Positions 1-8,413 are shown, counted from the stretch's first letter. The stretch is DNA of 64,000 bases from Paenibacillus sp. JZ16 (GCF_015326965.1 NZ_CP017659.1:186001-250000); one strand, 5' to 3'. A program made the numbers and translations. Notes: a model not told the origin generated them from the sequence alone.

Positions 1-336
1 CTGCTGGACTCTTACCGGACGGAAGGGGTAACGGCTGTTCAGACGGAGAATGATCTGATCGCCGCCAACCTGCTGAACCGCTGTTTGGAACGAGGGATCC
101 GTATTCCGGAGGATATTTCGATCATAGGCTTTGATAATAATCCTGTCACAGAGCATGTCATGATTCCGCTGACCACCGTTGAGCAGAATTTTTACGAGAT
201 TGGACGCCAAGCTGCCGAACATGTTGTAAACTGGCTCGAGAGAGGGAAACAGACACCGGACCGGACACTGATCCCCGTCAAGCTGGTGGAGCGTGATACA
301 ACCGCAGCAGCTCCGAGAGGGAAAGTCACGAAGTAG
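1..336 (+). CDS. LacI-family transcriptional regulator, C-terminal part (cut by window start)
   Basis: The open frame runs in from the window edge and ends at a TAG at 334-336, giving about 111 residues. The text IPEDISIIGFDN followed by PLTTVEQNFYEIG and AAEHV is the typical end of the periplasmic-binding-protein-like sensor domain of LacI/GalR repressors. The DNA-binding N-terminus lies outside the window, so the effector and target genes cannot be named. Members of this family usually bind a sugar and control catabolic or transport genes. A good intrinsic terminator follows, so this gene is transcriptionally separate from the next one. Confidence 0.88.
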   Translation: MLDSYRTEGVTAVQTENDLIAANLLNRCLERGIRIPEDISIIGFDNNPVTEHVMIPLTTVEQNFYEIGRQAAEHVVNWLERGKQTPDRTLIPVKLVERDTTAAAPRGKVTK

Positions 337-360
337 ATAGGATAGAAAGGATGATATGAA

Positions 361-405
361 GGCTGATTGCCGGGCAGGGCTTCTTCCTGTTGCAATCAGC
401 CTTTT
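361..405 (+). terminator. Rho-independent terminator after LacI-type gene
   Basis: GGCTGATTGC (361-370) pairs perfectly with GCAATCAGCC (392-401) around a 21-nt loop, followed by TTTTT. It lies 25 bases after the stop codon of the LacI-family gene. Confidence 0.8.
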
Positions 406-501
406 TATAGGTATGTAAAAGTTGAGTATAAAAATTCTCTACTTACTCAATCACTCCGCAAGGATGGTACATTATTTAGAGGCATGGAGGAGGTGAACAA
501 C

Positions 502-1461
502 ATGTGTACCATTCATATGCTGGTGGGGATACCCGGCAGCGGAAAAAGCTATTATGCCAAACAATTATGCAAAAGCGAGCGGGCCGTCATCGTTGCGACG
601 GACTCGATCCGTGAAAGATTGTTCGGCAGCGAATCCAAACAGAAAAATACGTATCTGGTATTTGATGCAGCTTTCGCCGAGATCGAACAGGCGCTTGCGT
701 CCGGACGAAATGTCGTTTTTGATGCCACCAATGTCAGCCGGGAGCGGAGACAGAAGTTCCTGAAGCGATTTGGCGAACGATCGGTGGAATGCCATATCTG
801 CACAACCCCTTATGAAGTGGCTTTGGAAAGAGTCAAGGGACGAAAACGCCGGCTCGACGAGAAGATCATGACGAAATATGCCAAGAACCTTGAATTTCCT
901 GTCATGAGAGAAGGATTCAGTGATCTGCATCTCGTTCATGAGCACGGCGAAACGCAGCTTACAAGAGAAGAACTGGAAGTGCTGTTAACACGCAGAGCGG
1001 GTCATGATGAGTTATTTCTCTACTTGTCCCAATCTCCCTATTTCAATGTGATGCTGGGATATGATCAGGAGAATCCGCATCATTCCAAAACGTTGTCGGA
1101 GCATACGTATGCCGTGCTGGAATATATCAATGCTTTCTATGAAGGCGAGCATCTGCTGGCTATGCAATTAGCAGCGCTGTTCCATGACGCGGGCAAGCCG
1201 TTCTGCAAAGTATGGAAGCAAGCAAGAGGGTACTATTCCTATTATGGGCACGAGCACGTATCGGCAAGCATTGCCTGCCATACATTGAAGGACCTTGGGT
1301 ATGATGATGCATTCATTCAGCACGTCGTTCAACTTGTGAGCTTTCATATGGAAATTTTGCATGGAGGGGATGCAGGGGCATCCAAAATCTATCATTTGTT
1401 AGGCGAAGATAGGCTGGCTGAGCTGTATTTCTTTGCAGAAGCCGATACCTTCGGCAAATAA
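502..1461 (+). CDS. Bifunctional nucleic-acid end-healing enzyme: P-loop kinase + HD phosphohydrolase
   Basis: 319 residues from the ATG at 502, which follows GGAGGAGGTGAAC; an upstream extension to 367 is open but has no ribosome site. Residues 1-160 are a P-loop kinase of the polynucleotide-kinase type: Walker A GIPGSGKS at 9-16, an aspartate-containing FDATNVSRERR at 73-83, and an arginine-rich lid region around 113-118. Residues about 195-319 form an HD domain with H201, LFHDAGKP (H228-D229), YGHEH (248-252) and SFH (280-282). By analogy to known Pnkp and HD-Pnk proteins, the kinase would phosphorylate a 5'-OH end and the HD domain would remove a 2',3'-cyclic or 3' phosphate. An RNA ligase gene follows after 14 nt, which supports an RNA-repair role. 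The exact reaction is inferred. Confidence 0.8.
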   Translation: MCTIHMLVGIPGSGKSYYAKQLCKSERAVIVATDSIRERLFGSESKQKNTYLVFDAAFAEIEQALASGRNVVFDATNVSRERRQKFLKRFGERSVECHICTTPYEVALERVKGRKRRLDEKIMTKYAKNLEFPVMREGFSDLHLVHEHGETQLTREELEVLLTRRAGHDELFLYLSQSPYFNVMLGYDQENPHHSKTLSEHTYAVLEYINAFYEGEHLLAMQLAALFHDAGKPFCKVWKQARGYYSYYGHEHVSASIACHTLKDLGYDDAFIQHVVQLVSFHMEILHGGDAGASKIYHLLGEDRLAELYFFAEADTFGK

Positions 1462-1475
1462 GGAGGTGAACAACG

Positions 1476-2114
1476 ATGAAAATAAAGTATCCCAAAACGA
1501 TGCATTTGCCTTGGTCCAGAGGGTATACGGATGACGATAAGATTTTACGAAACACGGACCATTTTACGGGACAGGAGGTCGTCATTACCGAGAAAATGGA
1601 CGGGGAGAACACCACGATGTACCCCGGTTTCATTCATGCGAGATCGCTGGACAGCAAGGATCATCCTTCCCGTCATTATGTGAAGACGCTGCATGGGGGC
1701 ATCAAGTATATGATTCCGGAGGGTTATCGTCTCTGCGGGGAAAACGTATATGCCAAGCATTCGCTTTTGTATTCGGCGCTGCCGTCCTACTTCATGCTGT
1801 TCTCCGTATGGAATGAGTTGAATGTGTGCCTGTCATGGGATGAGACGGAGGAATGGGCGGAACGTCTGGGGCTGGTCACGGTTCCTGTCTTGTACCGGGG
1901 AATCTGGGACGAGGATGCTGCCAAGGCTTGTTATACGAAGCAGTCAGACTGCGGCGGGGAGCAGGAAGGTTATGTGGTTCGGCTGGCTTCCGCATTTGCA
2001 TATGACGACTTTAAGCGCAGCGTTGCCAAGTTCGTTCGCAAGAATCACGTACAAACCGACGAACATTGGCTAAGCAAACCGATCGAACCGAATCAATTGG
2101 CAACTGCGGAATAG
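1476..2114 (+). CDS. RNA ligase family protein
   Basis: 212 residues; ATG at 1476 preceded by AAGGAGGTGAACAAC. The covalent nucleotidyltransferase motifs are visible: motif I K40-M-D-G (in TEKMDGENTT), a motif III-like CGENVYAKHSLLYS at about 88-100, motif IV EGYVVRL at 164-170 and motif V KFVRKN at 185-190. The protein is short and lacks an obvious C-terminal accessory domain, like the small ATP-dependent RNA ligases related to Rnl2 and the Deinococcus ligase. It should adenylylate its motif I lysine and seal 3'-OH/5'-PO4 RNA ends. It sits 14 nt downstream of the kinase-HD gene, so the two are almost certainly one operon. A weak terminator follows at about 2219. Confidence 0.85.
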   Translation: MKIKYPKTMHLPWSRGYTDDDKILRNTDHFTGQEVVITEKMDGENTTMYPGFIHARSLDSKDHPSRHYVKTLHGGIKYMIPEGYRLCGENVYAKHSLLYSALPSYFMLFSVWNELNVCLSWDETEEWAERLGLVTVPVLYRGIWDEDAAKACYTKQSDCGGEQEGYVVRLASAFAYDDFKRSVAKFVRKNHVQTDEHWLSKPIEPNQLATAE

Positions 2115-2218
2115 ACGATGGGTGAGTGTAATAAACATTAAATATTAGAAAATGAGGTGCTGATCATGTAATTCCAGATTGCTTTTTATATGAGATAATG
2201 TAAATGGATAAAGACAGG

Positions 2219-2247
2219 AGCTGCCGCTTAAATCGGGGCTTTTTTTA
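2219..2247 (+). terminator. Probable terminator of the RNA-repair pair
   Basis: AGCTGCCG (2219-2226) pairs with CGGGGCT (2234-2240) with one bulge and a G-T pair, followed by seven T residues. The stem is imperfect but the T tract is strong. Confidence 0.5.
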
Positions 2248-2354
2248 TTGTTGTTTGTACATAGGGTCACCACATTTTGTTAGTTCAAGTATAATGAACC
2301 TATACATATGGATCAGAATACAGACCATCATTATTTCATGATAGGAGTGTAAAG

Positions 2355-2813
2355 ATGAATATGAAGATGTTTCGAGTTTCTGCTCCTTCAGGGATCAGAT
2401 TGATGATATCGATGTTGATTTTAATCGCTATTCTTCTTGGAAATATAATAAGAGGCCATGAAGAAAGGGACTTCTTTTATTATGCCTGCTTGGTGTGGTT
2501 AGTTTTTTGTTCCGCCGTATTCCTCATCTCCGTATATCGAACCTATCTGATGAAACCAGGCATGTTGGAAATAACTCAAGACGGAATCGTCATAAACGGT
2601 ACAGTAATTAACGTTGTAGCTGTGAAATGTTTGCTGATCAACCATGACAGGAAACCGGTGGTCGGGATTAAACTGAAAGGGCGTGCAATCGTACCTCTAA
2701 AGTTATGTTTTACGTTCGCGGAGGAGCAGACGGAGGGAATCAGGCAGCTGGAGTTTTGGGCACGCGAAAGACAGGTGAAGGTGTCTAAAGGTTTTTTTAT
2801 GAGATGGCTGTAG
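2355..2813 (+). CDS. Small membrane protein with two TM helices and a soluble PH-like tail
   Basis: 152 residues; ATG at 2355 after ATAGGAGTGTAAAG. Two hydrophobic segments (about residues 15-31 and 43-61) are followed by a soluble, beta-rich tail with an ITQDGIVINGT stretch that resembles bacterial PH-like domains of the YdbS/EbsA kind. I do not recognise a specific family. The gene stands alone between the RNA-repair pair and a DUF4181-like gene. A TATAAT at 2290-2295 could be its -10 box, but no good -35 is visible. Confidence 0.7.
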   Translation: MNMKMFRVSAPSGIRLMISMLILIAILLGNIIRGHEERDFFYYACLVWLVFCSAVFLISVYRTYLMKPGMLEITQDGIVINGTVINVVAVKCLLINHDRKPVVGIKLKGRAIVPLKLCFTFAEEQTEGIRQLEFWARERQVKVSKGFFMRWL

Positions 2814-2852
2814 GAAGAACTTACTTATTATTCCACTTAAAGGAGGATGATA

Positions 2853-3203
2853 ATGGAGGGGTTATACTCATTTATTCTCCTTGTTATTTGTGTTGGTCAA
2901 TGGGTCTTAAGGAAGATCATCGACGTCGGCGAGGAAGAGATGCGTGATACACCGGTGCATAAATGGTATCTTCTGGGCTCATGGGCTTTATTAATTCCGA
3001 TACTCATCCTTATATGGACGATGGATAGGAGCAGACCCAATCCCATATGGCCGTTCTTATTATCCGTAATCTTCTGCTTTCGCGGATATATGGAGTGGAA
3101 ATACATGCGTGAAAGCAGGCACCATCAAGTTTCAATCCTATTGGCTTCAGTTTCGCTTTTCTTCACAGGATTGATGATATTCATTCTCTTATTAAAATAT
3201 TAA
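2853..3203 (+). CDS. DUF4181-like small membrane protein
   Basis: 116 residues from the second ATG at 2853, six bases after AAAGGAGG; an ATG at 2847 directly abuts the ribosome site and is less likely. Hydrophobic segments lie near residues 2-16, 42-58, 66-74 and 93-114. The charged DVGEEEMRDTPVHKW segment and FRGYMEWKYMRES are what I associate with the DUF4181 family of Bacillales. The function is unknown. It begins 40 nt after the preceding membrane-protein gene, so cotranscription is likely. Confidence 0.7.
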   Translation: MEGLYSFILLVICVGQWVLRKIIDVGEEEMRDTPVHKWYLLGSWALLIPILILIWTMDRSRPNPIWPFLLSVIFCFRGYMEWKYMRESRHHQVSILLASVSLFFTGLMIFILLLKY

Positions 3204-3295
3204 AAAAAGCAATCAAAAAGAAATGTCCCGGAGATGGGTCAGCTATAATGTAATCAGGTGTTTAGACATGGATTACATTATGGGGAGAGGCTAAC

Positions 3296-3745
3296 ATGAA
3301 TAATATGTTCAATCATGTAGATATGACTCAAATCTTAAACCGAATCGACACATTAAGCGATCAATCACAACCGTTATGGGGAAAAATGGATGCTGCCCAC
3401 ATGCTGTCTCACTGCTCCGCGTTCCAAGATATCGCCATGGGCATCACAAACCCGCCAAGAGGTTGGTTAGGCAGGTTGGTCGGGAATCTTGCGAAGCCTG
3501 TGTTTTATAATGAAAAACCGTTACCCCGCAATATGTCTACGATTCCGGATATTTTGATTGCGGATCCAAGGGAATTTGAAACGGAAAAAGAACAATTGAA
3601 AGAAAAAATAGTAGCATTCCAAAAGAACGGACCTGAGAAATGTACCACGCATCCTCATGCATTCTTCGGTAAATTGACTCCGGAGCAATGGGGGAGGGGA
3701 TTATACAAGCATCTGGACCATCACTTGAAACAGTTTGGTGTTTAA
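3296..3745 (+). CDS. DUF1569 (DinB-like) family protein
   Basis: 149 residues, ATG after a GGGGAGAGG site. The pattern WGKMDAAHMLSHCSAF near the N-terminus and HPHAFFGKLTPEQWGR plus YKHLDHHLKQFGV at the C-terminus match DUF1569, a branch of the DinB four-helix superfamily that often binds a metal through three histidines. No catalytic role is established for the family. It is monocistronic and followed by a strong hairpin. Confidence 0.82.
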   Translation: MNNMFNHVDMTQILNRIDTLSDQSQPLWGKMDAAHMLSHCSAFQDIAMGITNPPRGWLGRLVGNLAKPVFYNEKPLPRNMSTIPDILIADPREFETEKEQLKEKIVAFQKNGPEKCTTHPHAFFGKLTPEQWGRGLYKHLDHHLKQFGV

Positions 3746-3782
3746 GGCTCAAGAAACCTGTGCAGTATGGATGCTTATATCC

Positions 3783-3821
3783 CCCCGTAGAGCCATCCCA
3801 ACGAAGGTTGGCTCTACGGGG
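3783..3821. terminator. Bidirectional terminator between convergent genes
   Basis: CCCCGTAGAGCCA (3783-3795) pairs perfectly with TGGCTCTACGGGG (3809-3821), a 13-bp stem. It lies between the convergent genes ending at 3745 (+) and 3856 (-). The T tracts are modest on both sides. Confidence 0.65.
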
Positions 3822-3855
3822 TTGAAGGGTTTTGCTGCATATTATCTATTTTTCT

Positions 3856-4341
3856 TTATAACCAATCCTCGTATTTCTCCATAGTAAACTCGCCTTCCAG
3901 CTCCAATCGGGTATTCGGCTTACTGCCGTCATAATAGTTGACGTCCATCGTCGTCCCCGTCCAATATACGTAAAATACGCTATTTCCTCGATACTCAATG
4001 CGTCCCCGGTTATCATTTACCTCTTGGTGTTCAAAATAATACAGCCTTGCATCCAGGCTTCTGGAGTTCTCGTTATAACCCTGGGCAATCGTAAATTCCA
4101 GCGGAGCAAAGACATCGAGTTTTAACGTATCCAGATAAATCGTAAGCTCCGCATCCGGATTGTTCAATAATTCATCCGAGTCCGGTAAAGACTGGAGCGG
4201 CTCGGGTTCCGTCTCTGTCTCGAACCAGAGCATGATTTGCGGCCGTTCATTGACTTGGCTGCGGGTTGCATAGGCTTTGGATCCGGCCAAAGCGTGTTTT
4301 TCGGTTCCGTTATAACGGATTAAAGTTAAAGTTCCTGTCAT
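3856..4341 (-). CDS. Hypothetical protein, beta-rich, 161 aa
   Basis: 161 residues, start ATG at 4341 preceded on the minus strand by AAGGAGATTCGC. The sequence is rich in beta-prone segments (VFYVYWTGTTMDVNYYD, ARLYYFEHQE) and has an acidic central part, with no signal peptide or membrane helix. I recognise no family. It is encoded 102 nt downstream of the SUKH-like gene on the same strand, so both may share a transcript. Confidence 0.6.
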   Translation of the reverse strand: MTGTLTLIRYNGTEKHALAGSKAYATRSQVNERPQIMLWFETETEPEPLQSLPDSDELLNNPDAELTIYLDTLKLDVFAPLEFTIAQGYNENSRSLDARLYYFEHQEVNDNRGRIEYRGNSVFYVYWTGTTMDVNYYDGSKPNTRLELEGEFTMEKYEDWL

Positions 4342-4443
4342 GCGAATCTCCTTATTTATTATCTCTTATGAACATTGAATCATCGCACCTTTCGATTACA
4401 TATACCTTGTAATGGTACGGTTAGATTAAACGATCAGACATCT

Positions 4444-5094
4444 TTACTGAAGCGATAAATATTCCAGCAGGGCATCCATTTGCTCGCTTCCCAAAAGATC
4501 AGTCAGTGATGGCATCACATGGGCGAGAAAATCCGGTTTGGTCTCATAGGTTTCTTCGTCGCTGGTTTCACCTTGGAAATGAAGAGCACCTTGAATGAGA
4601 ATGGACAGCGCGTGAAAGCAATCCGCAAGCGAATTCGCGATCAGCTTTGGCTCGCCACCTTCGAATGCGGCATATACGGGCGAACCACTGGCTTGGACGT
4701 CTACAATCAGCGGATCATCATTCACATTGGCAATGACGAGGTGATGGGCTAGCCAAGTGCTCGATTCCACGATTTCACCACCGTCGCTAATCCAGCGATA
4801 ACCCAATTGCTGCCGGGCCAGATGCTCAGGAGAAACAAAGTAGATAACCGCCGATTCTCCGATCTCAACCGCCGCGTTTTTCATTTTATGGGTTCCTTCG
4901 GCCATAGCGTCAATCATCTCATAATGGCTATATAGATAGGTCAGCTCAGGGGACAGCGTGATACGTTCATCCACGGGTGGCATCCGGACCTCGGACCGCT
5001 GTCGTATTTCATGATCGGTGAAGAGCCCGAAATCCCGATTATATAAGTCCTGTTGTTCTATGAATCTCGTTAAAGCGGCTTCCAGTTCCAGCAT
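4444..5094 (-). CDS. SMI1/KNR4 (SUKH)-like protein
   Basis: 216 residues, ATG at 5094 after GGAAGGGATGAA on the minus strand. The layout resembles SUKH-superfamily proteins: a helical N-terminus, LSPELTYLYSHYE, then a strand-rich core with WLAHHLVIANVNDDPLIVDV and GSPVYAAFEGGEPKLIANSL, and a final helix. SUKH proteins often act as immunity proteins against secreted nuclease toxins, but many are free-standing and uncharacterised, and no toxin gene is visible here. The family call is moderate and the immunity role is only a possibility. Confidence 0.62.
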   Translation of the reverse strand: MLELEAALTRFIEQQDLYNRDFGLFTDHEIRQRSEVRMPPVDERITLSPELTYLYSHYEMIDAMAEGTHKMKNAAVEIGESAVIYFVSPEHLARQQLGYRWISDGGEIVESSTWLAHHLVIANVNDDPLIVDVQASGSPVYAAFEGGEPKLIANSLADCFHALSILIQGALHFQGETSDEETYETKPDFLAHVMPSLTDLLGSEQMDALLEYLSLQ

Positions 5095-5219
5095 TTATTT
5101 CATCCCTTCCAGCATATTAATCGAATTATAACACGCCAAGTCACCGTGGGTTAAGCGTGGGGAATACAAACTCAGGAATGAAACATGGTAGAATATCCCG
5201 TATGAGGGGGCAACGAGAG

Positions 5220-5696
5220 ATGAAATATGAATTCAAAATAACAGCGTCGATTTCCGAGCTCGTATGGTATCCGGATGAACGCTCTGACGAGTATAAGGTA
5301 CACCCGAACTTCAAAGCGGTGATGGATCGGCTTGACATAACCGTTCCCGTAAGAAATATATATGAACGGTACTTCGATAGTCCCGTGAACAGCGGACATG
5401 TTCTGGTATTCCGTGAGGTGGAGGATTCGGTTTCCTGCATCGTGCTGGACACGTATCGCGATCCGCTGGATCAGCTGGATATGATTCAATTGGGTTGGCG
5501 GAGCCATAGTGGGGATAACGAGATTCGCCGGCTATCCCGCAAATTTTATGATGAATGTGAGTTTGCGGTCCGCTATCAGGAAGGACAATCGGTATTGTAC
5601 GAACTGCTGCGCGAAGATCGATACCCACGGCAATTCCGCTATGATACAGTTTTTGAGCAGAAGATGAAACGATTTGTGAATCTCATGGATTCATAA
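5220..5696 (+). CDS. Hypothetical protein, 158 aa
   Basis: The start at ATG 5220 is chosen because GAGGGGG lies about 9 nt upstream; the frame is open back to 5157 but without a better site. The protein is soluble, mixed alpha/beta and rich in aromatic and charged residues, with no motif I recognise. It is divergent from the SUKH-like gene, with about 125 bp between the starts, and is followed 21 nt later by another orphan gene on the same strand. That suggests a two-gene unit. Confidence 0.58.
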   Translation: MKYEFKITASISELVWYPDERSDEYKVHPNFKAVMDRLDITVPVRNIYERYFDSPVNSGHVLVFREVEDSVSCIVLDTYRDPLDQLDMIQLGWRSHSGDNEIRRLSRKFYDECEFAVRYQEGQSVLYELLREDRYPRQFRYDTVFEQKMKRFVNLMDS

Positions 5697-5717
5697 AAGC
5701 CTAAGGAGTGAGCAATT

Positions 5718-6473
5718 ATGAATATATCAAAATCGCATATTCGTCCTTTTCCAGCTTATGAGGATGTTTTTGATGGCGATATAGAGCGGTACCGGCAGCA
5801 TTTTCTCCCGATTCTCTCCCTGAACCTGAAATGTCTCTTTCCCGAGGAGGATCAGTGGCTGCACTTTGTATCCGTTAAAGAAATTCACGAAGGCAGTGTC
5901 GGTGAAGAGACGGCCTCCGAACACACGGCGTACACGAAGGAGGATATGTTTGGTTTTGATGTGGTGGATGGTAAATATCGCTTCGAGACCGGTTGGAACT
6001 ACTTCTTGCTCGAGCAGGAACCCGATCATGAAACACTGATAGAAGCCTATGCCGACAATGAGCGGGACTTCATGGCTCGCAAGCAATTCTATGAAGAGAA
6101 GGGACATATCTTCCCATACTCGTCGTTCGGTCGCGCTGCCGGATCGTCGGATGAGCTGAAAAGTGAATACCAGGAAAAGCTGGAGAAGGGCTGGGGATTG
6201 AGCTTTCCTGAGATCAACGGACTCCTGGATGACATCGGATTTATGTCGGAAGAAGCCCAGCGGGATCTGCAGGAGGAGGGCGAGTCGCTGGAAGATTGGC
6301 TCAGGTTTGAGCAGACCAATCTGCTCCATGTGCCTCGTACGCCGGAGGGAGAGACATTTACATATATAGGTCGGTTAACGGGATATTTCTTTCAGGCCTA
6401 CGGGGCTGATGCGTTATATCTATTCTACTCAAAGGAACTGTGCAAGGCAGTCATTTGCTTGGAATATACTTGA
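5718..6473 (+). CDS. Hypothetical acidic protein, 251 aa
   Basis: 251 residues, ATG after TAAGGAGTGAGC. The protein is strongly acidic, soluble and rich in aromatic residues (for example FETGWNYFLLEQEPDHE and GRLTGYFFQAYGADALYLF). I do not recognise the family. Its acidity, its lack of signal or membrane segments and its position beside a SUKH-like gene are compatible with an immunity-type protein, but nothing in the sequence proves that. Likely cotranscribed with the gene ending at 5696. Confidence 0.6.
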   Translation: MNISKSHIRPFPAYEDVFDGDIERYRQHFLPILSLNLKCLFPEEDQWLHFVSVKEIHEGSVGEETASEHTAYTKEDMFGFDVVDGKYRFETGWNYFLLEQEPDHETLIEAYADNERDFMARKQFYEEKGHIFPYSSFGRAAGSSDELKSEYQEKLEKGWGLSFPEINGLLDDIGFMSEEAQRDLQEEGESLEDWLRFEQTNLLHVPRTPEGETFTYIGRLTGYFFQAYGADALYLFYSKELCKAVICLEYT

Positions 6474-6552
6474 ACTGCGACTTAACCTAGGCAATGATGA
6501 CGAATGTCCAGGTTAGAAATACAAGCAGCCTCGTGAATGGAGGGCTGCGAGA

Positions 6553-7440
6553 TCATTCTTGTTGATCCGCCTCTAAGGCCCATTTCGCTCGATAAGCGGC
6601 AGGGGGGATGCCCTTGAACTTGGTGAACAGTCTTGTGAAGTAATGAACGGATGAGAACCCGGTTCGCTCTGCAATCACCTTGATGGGATCTTGGGTGTGC
6701 TGGAGCATTAACTCGGCTGCCCGGATTCGTTCGGTGCGAACCATAGTGGTAAAGGATTCATGAATGCTCTCCGCAAACAATCGGGATAATTGCCGCTCGG
6801 ACACATTCAGGTAAGCCGCCACTTCGGGTAGTGACACAGGCCCGCTGAGATTGTCTCTTATGTACAACTTTGCCTTTTGAATGAGTTGTAGCGCGGATGA
6901 TAGGAGTGGAGCGCTTTCGAAGCTGCCGGAAGCCCCGAGCAGTCCAGGAAAGGATTGCAGGAGTACATGCGCCAGCTTGGGCAGAAGCGATGCAGGCAGC
7001 GAGTCATCGGATTCCGACCGGATCAGCATGGATTTCCATATTTGGGTGGCGGGTGATTCGCCCGCATGCTCGGTCCAAACAGCACATCGATCAAGCGCTT
7101 CCATGTATTTCACCGATACATCGGGAGCTGACGGTTTCTCTATCGCTTCGAACGCAACGAACAACAGATTCAGATCGTGAACGTCTTTAATCTGATGTAA
7201 CCGACCTGGGCGTGTACAGAAAGCTACCCCTTCATATAAGGGATAAGTCTGATTTTCGTCCGTATATACACCGGTCCCGCCGTCCACATAACATATCTCA
7301 TAGAATGAATGCCGATGTATGGAATTGGCCGTCAAATGCCGGACGGTCCCCCAGTAATGGACAAGAAATGAGAGGCTTTCACCCTCAAGCCGTCCCGCAT
7401 AACGATTAAGGCGTTCCTCGCTTTGGCTCCAATGATACAA
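6553..7440 (-). CDS. AraC-family transcriptional regulator (cupin sensor)
   Basis: 295 residues, TTG start at 7440 with AAGGAG upstream on the minus strand. The N-terminal half is an AraC-binding cupin (YEICYVDGGTGVYTDENQTYPLYEG). The C-terminus carries two helix-turn-helix units: SLPEVAAYLNVSERQLSRLF, then PIKVIAERTGFSSVHYFTRL and FKGIPPAAYR. Such regulators usually bind a small carbohydrate and activate an adjacent gene. It is divergent from the dioxygenase gene with a shared upstream region of about 124 bp, so control of that gene is the simplest hypothesis. Confidence 0.9.
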   Translation of the reverse strand: MYHWSQSEERLNRYAGRLEGESLSFLVHYWGTVRHLTANSIHRHSFYEICYVDGGTGVYTDENQTYPLYEGVAFCTRPGRLHQIKDVHDLNLLFVAFEAIEKPSAPDVSVKYMEALDRCAVWTEHAGESPATQIWKSMLIRSESDDSLPASLLPKLAHVLLQSFPGLLGASGSFESAPLLSSALQLIQKAKLYIRDNLSGPVSLPEVAAYLNVSERQLSRLFAESIHESFTTMVRTERIRAAELMLQHTQDPIKVIAERTGFSSVHYFTRLFTKFKGIPPAAYRAKWALEADQQE

Positions 7441-7564
7441 GGCAGTTTACAGCTCCTTTGGCGTAATTTTGCAAAACGTCGTCATCCCCGTGCAAATACG
7501 ATTTCGCTTGCCCTTACTATAATTAAACTAGATATTCCATAAAATATCGAGAGGGTGCATGGTG

Positions 7565-8347
7565 ATGATTGACGAGAAGGATGTGCAATTTTACAAAGAG
7601 AATGGGTACCTGCTGGTCCGGGGCGTTTATAATCAACAGGAAGTTGAGGATATGAGAGCGGCAGTTGATGGGATCATCCAGAGGGCGGCACGCGCCAAAT
7701 CGGATCAAAACCATGCCTGGCAAGGTGACTTCCTGCCGCCTGAGCAGCTTAAGAAGCTGGTCCTGAAAGGTTTTCACGATGTGCACTATCATGATGCCGC
7801 GTTCATGCGAGCGGCAATCCATCCCCGTATGACAGAAGTTTTGAACGGAATCATCGGACCGAATGTGCAGCTGCATCACTCGAAAATGCTGGTGAAGCCT
7901 CCTGCTAACGGGGCCGCGTTTCCCATGCATCAAGACTATCCGTATTTCCCACATCGCGATCACACCATGTTAGCAGCCAGCGTTCATCTCGACGATGCCG
8001 ATATGGAGAACGGCTGCCTATGCGTTGTGCCGGGGTCCCATAAACAGGGCGTTTTGCCGCATATCGGCGCTTACTATTTGAACCACAAGGAGTATCCATT
8101 ATCTTCGGGAACCCCGTGCCCAGCCAAGGCGGGCGATGTGCTCTTCTTTAATTACTTGACCATTCATGGCTCGGACGTGAACCGGAGCGATCGAACGCGG
8201 AGAAACATCCTATACCAATATCGTGATGCAGCGGATGTCCCTACAGCGGATGTTCACTTCGATTGGGGAATGGGCCTAATGGTAAGCGGAACCAATCCGG
8301 ATTTCAACAACGTGAAGCCAAAATATGAAATCATCGGTTCGAAGTGA
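7565..8347 (+). CDS. Phytanoyl-CoA dioxygenase (PhyH) family protein
   Basis: About 260 residues; ATG 7565 has better spacing from GAGGG than the in-frame ATG at 7559. The Fe(II)/2-oxoglutarate facial triad is visible: H-x-D in FPMHQDYPYF and the distal His in LTIHGSDVNRS, followed by an arginine that can bind 2-oxoglutarate. The segment CLCVVPGSHKQGVLP is characteristic of PhyH-like hydroxylases. The substrate is unknown; the divergent AraC regulator and the downstream sugar-transport block suggest a carbohydrate or small natural product. A terminator follows. Confidence 0.87.
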   Translation: MIDEKDVQFYKENGYLLVRGVYNQQEVEDMRAAVDGIIQRAARAKSDQNHAWQGDFLPPEQLKKLVLKGFHDVHYHDAAFMRAAIHPRMTEVLNGIIGPNVQLHHSKMLVKPPANGAAFPMHQDYPYFPHRDHTMLAASVHLDDADMENGCLCVVPGSHKQGVLPHIGAYYLNHKEYPLSSGTPCPAKAGDVLFFNYLTIHGSDVNRSDRTRRNILYQYRDAADVPTADVHFDWGMGLMVSGTNPDFNNVKPKYEIIGSK

Positions 8348-8390
8348 CCACATCATAGTGCTGATCCCTTTGCTGAATTTAAAGCAGCTT

Positions 8391-8413
8391 AAAGCCCCCT
8401 GCGGGGCTTTTTT
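8391..8413 (+). terminator. Rho-independent terminator after PhyH gene
   Basis: AAAGCCCC (8391-8398), loop CTGC, GGGGCTTT (8403-8410), then further T residues. A compact, classic hairpin. Confidence 0.88.
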
